Source of the DNA: an uncultured Alphaproteobacteria bacterium
GTDB taxonomy: Bacteria; Pseudomonadota; Alphaproteobacteria; Sneathiellales; Sneathiellaceae
DNA length: 19,608 nt
Assembly: GCA_937910835.1 (NCBI GenBank)
Contig: CALEMG010000513.1
Location: 1-19,608 of the forward strand
Reading direction: 5' to 3'
The notes beneath the pieces are model-generated. The model made no database searches, was not told the DNA's origin, and worked only from the letters and a program-made list of their open reading frames with translations. Positions 8,465 through 15,285 of this stretch are shown here, one piece after another. Every line of letters begins with the position of its first letter. Position 1 is the first letter of the stretch. A program made the translations under genes and the position numbers.

Positions 8465-9294
8465 AGCATTCTATCCCTGGTTTCTTCCTTGCGGCGGTTA
8501 TAATGGGTAATGATCTGAGCCGCGGTTTCCTCCACCGAGCGGCGGGAAACATCAATAACCGGCCATCCTTCACGGGTGCAGAGTTTACGCGCGAAAATCA
8601 CCTCTTCCTTGATCCGTTCGCGATCCACATAGTCCGTATCGACCTTCTGATTAAGACTAAGAAGGCGGTTCTTACGGATCTGCGAGAGTCGGTCCGGACT
8701 TGTTGTCAGCCCGACCACCATTGTCTTCTTGTTGAGGCTAAAAAGGGAGTCCGGCAAGGGAATGCTCGGTACAATCGGGATATTCGCCGTCTTTTATCCA
8801 CGATGGGCGAGATAGAATGACGTTGGCGTTTTCGAGGTCCGCGATACCCCGACGAGAACGATCTGTGCTTCATAGAGATCATCCGTCATCTGGCCATCAT
8901 CATGGGCCATGGTGAAGTTCAACGCCTCGATCCGGCCGAAATAGTTCTTGTCCAGCATATGCTGCCGACCGGGCAGCCGACGGATTTCCTGACCCAGAAA
9001 ATTGGAGAAGGCCGCCAGTACCGGATCAAGCACAGAGACGCAAGGCACACCAACGCGCTGACATCCCAATTCCAGCACATCCCGCATTTCCTTGTTAACC
9101 AGCGTATAGAGCACCAGACCCGGCTTTTTCACAATGGATTCAAGGATATCATCCAGCTGACGCACGGTTCGCGTCAATGTCCAGACATGCTCGACGGGGG
9201 AAATTCCCTCAAACTGAACCAAGGCGGCTTTGGTCATGGATTGCAAGGTTTCCCCGGTTGAATCTGACACCAGGTGAAGATGAAATTGGTCCAT
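8461..9294 (-). pseudogene. ppsR: PpsR-type pyruvate, phosphate dikinase regulatory protein (DUF299), interrupted by an in-frame TAA
   Basis: The first 166 codons read MDQFHLHLVSDSTGETLQSM to SRTSKTPTSFYLAHRG, with the P-loop-like GVSRTSKT at 149-156. A TAA then occurs at 8796-8794. The same frame continues without any shift as KTANIPIVPSIPLPDSLFSLNKK through to the normal C-terminus, 277 codons in all, which is the family's usual length. The stop therefore replaces one sense codon in RG-x-KTANIP. Intact members are bifunctional Ser/Thr kinases/pyrophosphorylases that regulate PEP synthase or PPDK. No internal Shine-Dalgarno suggests re-initiation. This gene corresponds to the RP001 gene beside the origin in other alphaproteobacteria. 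Sequencing error or true nonsense mutation cannot be separated here. Confidence 0.9.
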
Positions 9295-9312
9295 ATCGCT
9301 GCGTGGCTATCC

Positions 9313-9339
9313 TGTGAGTAATGTGAATAACAGGGATAA
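9313..9339 (-). promoter_or_regulatory. Three back-to-back DnaA-box-like 9-mers
   Basis: The plus strand reads TGTGAGTAA / TGTGAATAA / CAGGGATAA. As minus-strand boxes these are TTACTCACA, TTATTCACA and TTATCCCTG. The middle one (9322-9330) fits the DnaA consensus TTWTNCACA exactly, the first has one mismatch and the third is weaker. The exact 9-bp spacing with the same orientation suggests a DnaA assembly array. Confidence 0.6.
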
Positions 9340-9347
9340 CATGGCTG

Positions 9348-9363
9348 TTTGGGAATTCCCAAA
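9348..9363. repeat. Perfect 16-bp palindrome inside the origin region
   Basis: TTTGGGAATTCCCAAA is fully self-complementary. It sits just right of the DnaA-like array on the ppsR side. There is no loop, so it is a poor hairpin terminator; a dimeric protein site is more plausible. Its binding partner is unknown. Confidence 0.5.
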
Positions 9364-9477
9364 ATTTTTCTCCCCGATAGAGCTTTTTTTGGGCAGCTAT
9401 TTGTCCGGCTGTGGGAAAAGAAAAAACTGTCAGCCGAAAAACGGGCATATTTTTGATATTTAACGGGCCGAAATGAT

Positions 9478-9495
9478 TTATCCCCATAATCCCCG
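9478..9495 (+). promoter_or_regulatory. Adjacent DnaA-like boxes TTATCCCCA / TAATCCCCG
   Basis: Two 9-mers abut with no spacer, each one or more mismatches from TTATCCACA. TTATCCCCA recurs exactly at 9561-9569. Recurrence and shared orientation suggest weak DnaA sites like those used in other alphaproteobacterial origins; binding is inferred. Confidence 0.5.
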
Positions 9496-9560
9496 ATTTT
9501 TATGTGAGCCAATCCTGCCTTTATCACGTAGATATCAACGACTATGCGAAAAGCTGGATT

Positions 9561-9607
9561 TTATCCCCAGAATTTCTATAAAGGGCGGGGATAAGATTTA
9601 ATCCCCG
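9561..9607. promoter_or_regulatory. Cluster of TTATCCCC-type boxes with an inverted repeat
   Basis: TTATCCCCA (9561-9569, plus) is followed by CGGGGATAA (9586-9594, i.e. TTATCCCCG on the minus strand) and TAATCCCCG (9599-9607, plus). The last two form an inverted repeat, CGGGGAT (9586-9592) with ATCCCCG (9601-9607) around an 8-nt spacer. It lies beside the A/T tract, as expected for DnaA sites next to the unwinding element. Confidence 0.5.
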
Positions 9608-9638
9608 TTACCCACGGCATACAACAACATCTACTACC

Positions 9639-9662
9639 TTTTATTTAAATATATTATTTAAA
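9639..9662. other. A/T-only tract, candidate DNA unwinding element
   Basis: 24 consecutive A/T bases with internal partial symmetry (TTTAAAT and ATTTAAA) are flanked by CC on the left and GGG on the right. It lies between the TTATCCCC cluster and hemE. It may also serve as hemE promoter DNA. On the minus strand, the bases just downstream (9638-9621) start with TAG-TAG triplets leading to a GC patch, reminiscent of DnaA-trios. Confidence 0.5.
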
Positions 9663-9689
9663 GGGATAAGATTCCGGGAAGGAAGAGAC

Positions 9690-10727
9690 GTGAAAGTTTC
9701 AACAAACAAGCCCCTGCTGAAAAGCCTGTCAGGGGAAGTGCAAGCAAGACCGCCTTTCTGGCTAATGCGCCAGGCGGGACGCTATCTTCCTGAATATCGC
9801 GCAACCCGGGCTGATGCAGGAAACTTTCTCGATCTTTGCTATAATCCGGCACTTGCCGAAGAAGTCACATTGCAACCCCTCCGTCGTTACGGTATGGATG
9901 CGGCCATTCTCTTTGCCGATATCCTCCTTATTCCGCATGCGCTCGGTCAACCGCTTGCCTATCGTGAAGGCGAAGGACCGGTGCTTGATCCCATCCGCTC
10001 AGCCAAAGAGCTTGGCAAGCTGGATGTAACGGCCATTCATAAAACCCTCGATCCTGTTTATGAGACCGTTGCCCGATTGAGCCAGTCAATCCCGAAAGAT
10101 TGCACGCTTATTGGCTTTGCCGGGGCTCCCTGGACTGTCGCGACCTATATGGTTGAGGGTCGGGGATCGAAGGATTATGCCAATATCAAGAACTGGGCCT
10201 ACAGCGATCCGCAAGGTTTCGGCGCGTTGATGGATATTCTTGTTGAGTCCACGACGGAGTATCTTCTCAAACAGGTGGCCGCCGGGGCAGAGGTGATCCA
10301 GATTTTCGATACCTGGGCCGGCGTGCTTCCCGATGATGAATTCAGGAAATGGGCCATAGAGCCGACAAAACGGATTGTGGAGGGACTACGTGCCCAACAT
10401 CCGGAATTACCCGTCATTGGCTTTCCCAAGGGCGTGGGCGGGAATATTATCGACTTCGTTAGGGAGACAGGTGTCACCGCGGTCAGCCTTGATACGGGCA
10501 CACCGCTCGACTGGGCGGCGCGTGAAGTTCAATCCCTAGTGCCTGTACAGGGAAATCTCGATCCGATGCTGCTGGTTGCCGGCGGTGCGGCGATGGAAGA
10601 TCGTATCGATCAAATCATTGAAACTCTTGGGAAAAAGCCTTTTATCTTCAATCTCGGTCACGGGATTGTCCCGCAAACACCGCCAGAGCATGTCGCAAGA
10701 TTGGCGGAGTTGATCCGCAAGGCTTAA
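9690..10727 (+). CDS. hemE: Uroporphyrinogen III decarboxylase
   Basis: A complete 345-residue HemE. The signature PPFWLMRQAGRYLPEYR is at 21-37 (usual PPVWLMRQAGRYLPEY). It is followed by FADILLIPHALG, FAGAPWTVATYMVEG, QIFDTWAG and FNLGHGIVPQTPPEH at the C-terminus. It removes the four acetate carboxyls of uroporphyrinogen III to give coproporphyrinogen III in the cytoplasm. The start is GTG at 9690, preceded by GGAAGGA at good spacing. It lies immediately right of the putative origin and 9 nt before hemH, so hemE-hemH form an operon. Confidence 0.96.
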   Translation: MKVSTNKPLLKSLSGEVQARPPFWLMRQAGRYLPEYRATRADAGNFLDLCYNPALAEEVTLQPLRRYGMDAAILFADILLIPHALGQPLAYREGEGPVLDPIRSAKELGKLDVTAIHKTLDPVYETVARLSQSIPKDCTLIGFAGAPWTVATYMVEGRGSKDYANIKNWAYSDPQGFGALMDILVESTTEYLLKQVAAGAEVIQIFDTWAGVLPDDEFRKWAIEPTKRIVEGLRAQHPELPVIGFPKGVGGNIIDFVRETGVTAVSLDTGTPLDWAAREVQSLVPVQGNLDPMLLVAGGAAMEDRIDQIIETLGKKPFIFNLGHGIVPQTPPEHVARLAELIRKA

Positions 10728-10736
10728 GGAAAATCC

Positions 10737-11768
10737 ATGGCAAAAAAAGCGGTTGTTCTGTTCAATCTTGGCGGTCCGGATAGACCCGATGCGGTGGAAC
10801 CTTTCCTGTTCAATCTCTTTTATGATCCGGCAATTATCCGACTGCCGACGCCGCTTCGCTGGTTGGTGGCAAAGCTGATTTCCCGCCGCCGAGCACCGGT
10901 GGCGCAGGAGATCTATGCTTTCCTGGGTGGGTCTTCGCCGATCCTTCCGCAAACGAAGGCACAGGCCGAAGCCTTGGAAAACCGCCTTAATGATGGTGCA
11001 AGCGATAGTTATAAGACCTTTATCTGCATGCGTTACTGGCATCCCTTTGCTGCGGATGTCGCGCGTGAAGTGAAGGACTGGGCAGCTGATGAAGTGATCT
11101 TGCTACCGCTTTATCCGCAATTTTCTTCCACCACCAGCGCGTCCTCCCTCAAAGACTGGTGCGAAGCCGCGGAGAAAGCGGGCCTCACTGCCCCGGCGTC
11201 GGGACTTTGCTGCTATCCGATGGAGGCGGGCCTGATTTCGGCCTATGCCGATCTGATCGCGCCAAAAATTGCTGAATTACAGGGAAAATCCTTCCGATTG
11301 CTCTTTTCCGCCCATGGACTGCCGCAAAAAATTGTGGATGAGGGCGATCCGTATCAATGGCAAGTGGAGCGGACGGCAGAAAAAGTCGCGCAAAAGCTCG
11401 CGACGGAAAATCTTGACTGGAAAGTCTGCTATCAAAGCCGTGTAGGACCGATGAAATGGCTGGAACCTTCCACCGAGGCGGAAATCCACCGTGCGGGTGA
11501 GGAGGGGATCAGCCTGGTAATTGTGCCCATCGCTTTTGTGTCGGAACATTCGGAAACGCTGGTTGAACTCGATATCGAATATGCGAAATTGGCAAAAGAA
11601 GTGGGCGTTCAGGAGTATCATCGTATCAAAACCGTTGGCATTCATGCGGACTTTATCGATGGGCTTGCCACAATGGTCGAAAATCTTTCCAGCCCAACGA
11701 TTGTCAGTGAAAGCGGCGCGCGGATTTGCCCTTCCGGATTTAAAGATTGTTTGATGCTGGCGTCATGA
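10737..11768 (+). CDS. hemH: Ferrochelatase
   Basis: A complete 343-residue HemH. It has VVLFNLGGPD at the N-terminus, FLGGSSPIL, MRYWHPF, LLPLYPQFSSTTSAS, the metal-site His193 in SAHGLP, and the acidic SEHSETLVELDIEY near residue 270. It inserts Fe(II) into protoporphyrin IX to make protoheme, at the inner face of the membrane. It starts 9 nt after hemE with AAGGA upstream of the ATG. HemE, ferrochelatase and the downstream HemJ cover late heme steps, which fits a shared transcript. Confidence 0.96.
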   Translation: MAKKAVVLFNLGGPDRPDAVEPFLFNLFYDPAIIRLPTPLRWLVAKLISRRRAPVAQEIYAFLGGSSPILPQTKAQAEALENRLNDGASDSYKTFICMRYWHPFAADVAREVKDWAADEVILLPLYPQFSSTTSASSLKDWCEAAEKAGLTAPASGLCCYPMEAGLISAYADLIAPKIAELQGKSFRLLFSAHGLPQKIVDEGDPYQWQVERTAEKVAQKLATENLDWKVCYQSRVGPMKWLEPSTEAEIHRAGEEGISLVIVPIAFVSEHSETLVELDIEYAKLAKEVGVQEYHRIKTVGIHADFIDGLATMVENLSSPTIVSESGARICPSGFKDCLMLAS

Positions 11769-11810
11769 CGCAAAATCCCGTAAATATCGGATGTGATTGA
11801 CGGTTTATCA

Positions 11811-11817
11811 AAAGGGG
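11811..11817 (+). promoter_or_regulatory. Shine-Dalgarno that fixes the hemJ TTG start
   Basis: AAAGGGG lies 6 nt before the TTG at 11824. The alternative TTG at 11797 has no comparable site, and its product would carry a 9-residue extension unlike the family. Confidence 0.55.
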
Positions 11818-11823
11818 CCAACC

Positions 11824-12273
11824 TTGGACGACATTCTGGCTGATATTTACCCTTGGGTGAAATCCCTGCATATCATCTCGGTTATTGCCTGGATGGCGGG
11901 GATGTTTTATCTCCCGCGCCTTTACGTCTATCATGCGGGTGTTGAGCCGGGATCGGAGATGTCGGAAACGTTCAAGATCATGGAACGGCGGCTTCTGCGC
12001 GGGATTATCAACCCGGCCATGATCATGACTTTTATTTTTGGCGGTTTATTGCTCCTCACCCCGGGAATTGTTGACTGGAGCGAGCCCTGGATCTGGCTCA
12101 AGTTAACGCTGGTGTTTATTATGGGCGGATTCCACGGAGAACTGTCAAAATGGCGCAAGCAGTTTGAAGCAGACGAAAATACGCGCCCCGCAAAATTTTA
12201 CCGTCTCGTCAATGAGGTACCCACCGTTCTGGTGATCGGAATTGTTATTTTGGTTGTTGTGAAGCCTTTCTGA
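11824..12273 (+). CDS. hemJ: HemJ-type protoporphyrinogen oxidase (membrane)
   Basis: From the TTG at 11824 the product is 149 residues: (M)DDILADIYPWVKSLHIISVIAWMAGMFYLPRLYVYHAG, the hallmark HemJ start with the conserved His of the first helix. Hydrophobic helices follow near GIINPAMIMTFIFGGLLLL, PWIWLKLTLVFIMGGFHG and VPTVLVIGIVILVVV, giving four membrane segments. HemJ oxidises protoporphyrinogen IX to protoporphyrin IX in the inner membrane and binds heme. Its place after hemE-hemH supports this role. A start at 11797 (158 residues) is possible but less supported. The stop is TGA at 12271; 212 nt of leader without a recognisable gene separate it from rho. Confidence 0.92.
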   Translation: MDDILADIYPWVKSLHIISVIAWMAGMFYLPRLYVYHAGVEPGSEMSETFKIMERRLLRGIINPAMIMTFIFGGLLLLTPGIVDWSEPWIWLKLTLVFIMGGFHGELSKWRKQFEADENTRPAKFYRLVNEVPTVLVIGIVILVVVKPF

Positions 12274-12485
12274 TAGCCGCCGAATTGCGCATATTTCATT
12301 TGACTAATTCCCATAAAGCTGGCATGAGAGGCGTAACTTCTTTGGACAATTTCTGTTCCACGGTCTCATTGCATTACGAATACATAAGCAATTTTCATAA
12401 GACCTAACCTCATCGGTTTCCGACATTCTCATCATATTGTGATCCGTTAATCCCTTTATCTTTCATATACAGCGTAGTAAAATAG

Positions 12486-13720
12486 ATGAATCTTCAAGAG
12501 CTTAAGAAAAAATCCCCGTCAGAAATCCTTGAACTGGCGGAGGAGCGCGAGATTGAAAACGCCTCCACCTTGCGCAAGCAGGAGCAGCTTTTTGCCATTC
12601 TTAAATATGAGGCCGAAAACGGCGCCGAAATCACGGGCGGCGGGGTACTCGAAATCTTGCAGGATGGATTCGGTTTTCTTCGCTCACCGGATGCGAACTA
12701 TCTCGCCGGGCCGGATGATATCTATGTCAGCCCGAGCCAGATCCGGCGATTTTCGCTCCGAACAGGCGATACCGTAGAGGGACAAATCAGAAGCCCGAAA
12801 GATGGAGAGCGATATTTCGCCCTTCTCAAAGTCCAGGCAATCAACTTCGAAGACCCCGAAAAAGCCCGACACAAGATTAATTTCGATAACCTTACCCCGC
12901 TTTATCCAGATGAGCGCATCAAGCTGGAAACCCCCGACCCAACAGCCAGCAATATCGATTCCGCCCGGGTGATTGACCTTGTCTCACCTCAGGGCAAGGG
13001 CCAGCGGGCCCTGAGCGTCGCACCACCCCGGACTGGTAAGACCGTCCTGCTGCAGAATATCGCCAATTCCATCACCACCAATAACCCGGAAGTTTACCTC
13101 ATTGTTCTCCTGATCGATGAACGGCCTGAGGAAGTGACGGACATGAAGCGCTCGGTCAATGGTGAGGTTGTGAGTTCCACTTTCGATGAACCTGCCGCGC
13201 GCCACGTACAAGTCGCGGAAATGGTGATCGAGAAGGCAAAACGCCTGGTTGAGCATAAACGCGACGTGGTTATCCTGCTCGACAGTATCACGCGCCTTGC
13301 ACGCGCCTATAACCCCGTCGTGCCCTCAAGCGGTAAGGAGTTGCCCGGTGGTGTGGACGCAAACGCGCTGCCGCGCGTAATATTGAGGAGGGGGGATCAC
13401 TCACCATCGTTGCCACCGCCCTGATCGAGACCGGCTCCCGTATGGACGAAGTTATCTTCGAAGAATTCAAAGGCACGGGTAACTCCGAAATCATCCTCGA
13501 TCGTAAGCTTTCCGACAAACGCGTCTTCCCGGCCATCGACATCACGAAATCCGGCACCCGTAAGGAAGAATTGCTGGTCGATAAGGCCACATTGCAGAAA
13601 ATGTGGGTCCTCCGCCGTATCCTCAATCCGATGGGCACGACCGACGCCATGGAATTCCTGCTCGATAAATTGAAAAGCAGCAAAACCAATGACGATTTCT
13701 TCGATTCCATGAATACGTAA
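12486..13720 (+). pseudogene. rho: Transcription termination factor Rho, frameshifted by an apparent 25-nt deletion
   Basis: The first 295 codons (to 13370) encode a normal Rho: MNLQELKKKSPSEILELAEE, RNA-binding GFGFLRSPDANYLAGPDDIYVSPSQIRRF, Walker A APPRTGKT at 179-186, LIDERPEEVTDMKRSV, and GGVDANAL. The reading frame is then lost; in another frame, from 13373, ARNIEEGGSLTIVATALIETGSRMDEVIFEEFKGTGN follows to a proper C-terminus. The family has QRPKRFFGA between the halves. Restoring 25 nt at about 13370/13371 gives exactly 419 codons, a standard Rho length. The lost codons cover the Q-loop side of the secondary RNA-binding site, so the product as read would be inactive. Rho is generally important or essential, so assembly error is a serious possibility. 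Confidence 0.93.
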
Positions 13721-13743
13721 GAGATACCAATAACTTACATAGC

Positions 13744-13773
13744 AAAAGGCGCCTAGATGAGGCGCCTTTTTTT
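13744..13773. terminator. Intrinsic terminator between rho and qor, probably bidirectional
   Basis: AAAAGGCGCC (13744-13753), loop TAGATGA, GGCGCCTTTT (13761-13770) and further Ts to 13773. A 10-bp GC-rich stem with a T-run sits 23 nt after the rho stop. Read from the minus strand it also ends in four Ts after the stem, so it can serve the convergent qor. Confidence 0.9.
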
Positions 13774-13792
13774 GTTGGGATTTTGAGATTGA

Positions 13793-14767
13793 TCAGACTG
13801 TGAAGACAGTTGATCCCGTGGTTTTGCGGCCTTCCAGGTCTTTATGGGCCTTGCGGGCCTCGGAAAGCGGGTAGGTCTGGCCGATATTGACCTTGATTGC
13901 GCCACTGCCCACGAGGTCCATCAGGTCGCTTGCGGATTTTTCGAGCTCTGGCCGCGTCGCGTTATAGGTCATCAATGACGGGCGGGTGACATAGAGAGAG
14001 CCTTTCGCGCCGAGAATACCAAGATCAACACCGGTGACCGGTCCCGATGAATTCCCGAAGGAGACCATCAGGCCACGCGGAGACAGGCAATCGAGGGATT
14101 TCTCGAATGTATCCTTGCCGATAGCGTCATAAACCACCGGAACGCCTTTGCCGTCGGTGATTTCCATGACTTTTTCATGAAAATCTTCCTCCCGGTAGAG
14201 AATTGTATGGGTGCAGCCATGGGCCTTGGCGAGTGCCGCCTTTTCCTCTGATCCGACTGTGCCGATCACGGTCGCACCGATATGCCGCGCCCATTGGCAG
14301 GCAAAGAGACCAACACCACCCGCCGCCGCGTGAAACAGGATCGTATCGCCTTGTTTCACGTGAAACGTTCGTTGCAGAAGATATTCCGTGGTCATTCCCT
14401 GCAGCATCATTGCCGCGGCGGTTTGATCATTGATACTGTCGGGCAGCACAATCAGATTATCGACCGGCATGATCCGGGCCTCTGAATAGGCGCCGATCGG
14501 CCGTCCCGCATAGGCCACGCGATCACCCACCTTAAATCCGGTGACGTTATCCCCAAGTTCCTCGATCACGCCGGCGGCTTCCATCCCCGTGGTGATCGGA
14601 AGAGGGGCCGGATAGAGCCCGGTGCGGAAATAGACATCGATGAAGTTGAGGCCAACCGCTGTATGGCGGACGCGCGCCTCTCCGGGCCCTGGCTTGCCGA
14701 GGGTGACCTCTTCCCATTTCATGGTTTCAGGGCCGCCATGTTCATGCTGTACGATTGCTTTTGTCAT
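13793..14767 (-). CDS. qor: NADPH:quinone oxidoreductase, zinc-independent MDR family
   Basis: A complete 324-residue zeta-crystallin-like protein. The GroES-like N-terminus holds GLNFIDVYFRTGLYPAPLP and GMEAAGVIEELG. The Rossmann domain starts near HAAAGGVGLFACQWARHIGATVIGTVG. YDAIGKDTFEKSLDCLSPRGLMVSFGNSSG and a C-terminal LEGRKTTGSTVFTV follow. Members reduce quinones with NADPH in the cytosol; the physiological substrate cannot be read from the sequence. It converges on rho across a shared terminator. A parS-like 16-mer is embedded in it at 14352-14367. Confidence 0.92.
   Translation of the reverse strand: MTKAIVQHEHGGPETMKWEEVTLGKPGPGEARVRHTAVGLNFIDVYFRTGLYPAPLPITTGMEAAGVIEELGDNVTGFKVGDRVAYAGRPIGAYSEARIMPVDNLIVLPDSINDQTAAAMMLQGMTTEYLLQRTFHVKQGDTILFHAAAGGVGLFACQWARHIGATVIGTVGSEEKAALAKAHGCTHTILYREEDFHEKVMEITDGKGVPVVYDAIGKDTFEKSLDCLSPRGLMVSFGNSSGPVTGVDLGILGAKGSLYVTRPSLMTYNATRPELEKSASDLMDLVGSGAIKVNIGQTYPLSEARKAHKDLEGRKTTGSTVFTV
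14352..14367. promoter_or_regulatory. parS: parS-like site inside qor (15 of 16 match)
   Basis: TGTTTCACGTGAAACG differs from the parS 16-mer TGTTTCACGTGAAACA (present twice at 19027-19080) only in the last base. On the coding strand it encodes the FHV-K part of RTFHVKQGDT. ParB commonly tolerates one end mismatch; binding is inferred. Confidence 0.6.
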
Positions 14768-14865
14768 CTTGTTATCCTTAACTTTATCGCGCCCGCGAAT
14801 TTATATTATATATCAAGCAATTGTTGCTCATTTGGCATGGCATTTTCGAGCCTTAGCATGGCTTT

Positions 14866-15285
14866 CTAGGTCTCCAGCCCGCCATCGCCGGAATAACCGC
14901 CCATCTTACCGCCCGCCGCCAGAATTCTATGACAGGGAATGATAATCGGGATCGGGTTCGCGCCGCAGGCCGTGCCCACCGGTTGTGCTGCGGATTTCAG
15001 GATTTTCGCGATCTCTCCATAGCTTTTAGTCTTTCCCGCAGGAATTTTCAGCATCTCCGCCCAGACTTTTTTCTGAAATTCTGTACCCGGCGGATCGAGG
15101 GGGAGATCGAAATCGCCTATTTCCGCATCGAAATAGCGATTGAGCTGTTCTACTGCCTCTTCCAAGAGCGGCGTCGTGCTTTGCCATTGTTCCGGCACCC
15201 ATCCCCAGTCGAGCGAGATGATTTTCCCGTCTTCTTCGGTGATGGTGAGATCTCCAACAGGGCTATGTAAACTAAGCTGCGCCAT
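14866..15285 (-). CDS. ogt: Methylated-DNA-[protein]-cysteine S-methyltransferase, C-terminus cut by TAG
   Basis: The product is 139 residues as read. The N-terminal region MAQLSLHSPVGDLTITEEDG leads into the DNA-binding domain with FQKKVWAEMLKIPAGKTKSYGEIAK and the acceptor Cys118 in IIIPCHRILAAGGKMGGYSGDGGLET. It transfers alkyl groups from O6-alkylguanine in DNA to its own cysteine. A TAG follows GGLET at 14868-14866. The same frame continues KAMLRLENAMPNEQQ to a TAA at 14806, which looks like the normal family tail (GGLETK-x-LL-LE). About 20 residues are thus lost, but the catalytic core is intact. The segment SAAQPVG has Gln where human MGMT has its arginine finger (ARAVG). The ATG at 15285 overlaps the yyaL 3' end by 14 nt, with AGGAG upstream. 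Confidence 0.88.
   Translation of the reverse strand: MAQLSLHSPVGDLTITEEDGKIISLDWGWVPEQWQSTTPLLEEAVEQLNRYFDAEIGDFDLPLDPPGTEFQKKVWAEMLKIPAGKTKSYGEIAKILKSAAQPVGTACGANPIPIIIPCHRILAAGGKMGGYSGDGGLET

Larger units (their letters stand above)
9295..9689. other. oriC: Probable chromosomal replication origin (oriC), ppsR-hemE gap
   Basis: This 395-bp gene-free gap lies between divergent ppsR (RP001-like) and hemE, which is the place of the origin in Caulobacter crescentus and Rickettsia prowazekii. It contains a perfect TTWTNCACA-type DnaA box within three back-to-back 9-mers (9313-9339). It also has repeated TTATCCCC/TAATCCCC motifs on both strands (around 9478-9495, 9561-9569, 9586-9607 and 9663), a 16-bp palindrome and a 24-bp pure A/T tract. 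Surrounding genes mostly point away from it. I see no canonical CtrA site (TTAA-N7-TTAA). The same gap must hold the promoters of ppsR and hemE, which I could not place. The assignment rests on context plus motif density; function is inferred. Confidence 0.82.

Noticed and set aside
9348..9380. Palindrome plus following T-rich stretch as a terminator
   Set aside because: The palindrome has no loop, the T-rich part is not directly at the stem end, and no gene ends here.
9295..9689. CtrA-type site TTAA-N7-TTAA in the origin
   Set aside because: The TTAA pair in the A/T tract is separated by 9 nt, and TTAATCCCCGTTAC has only a partial second half with wrong spacing. No canonical copy seen.
11797..11823. 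Upstream TTG start for hemJ
   Set aside because: No Shine-Dalgarno, and the added residues are not family-like; TTG at 11824 has AAAGGGG 6 nt upstream.
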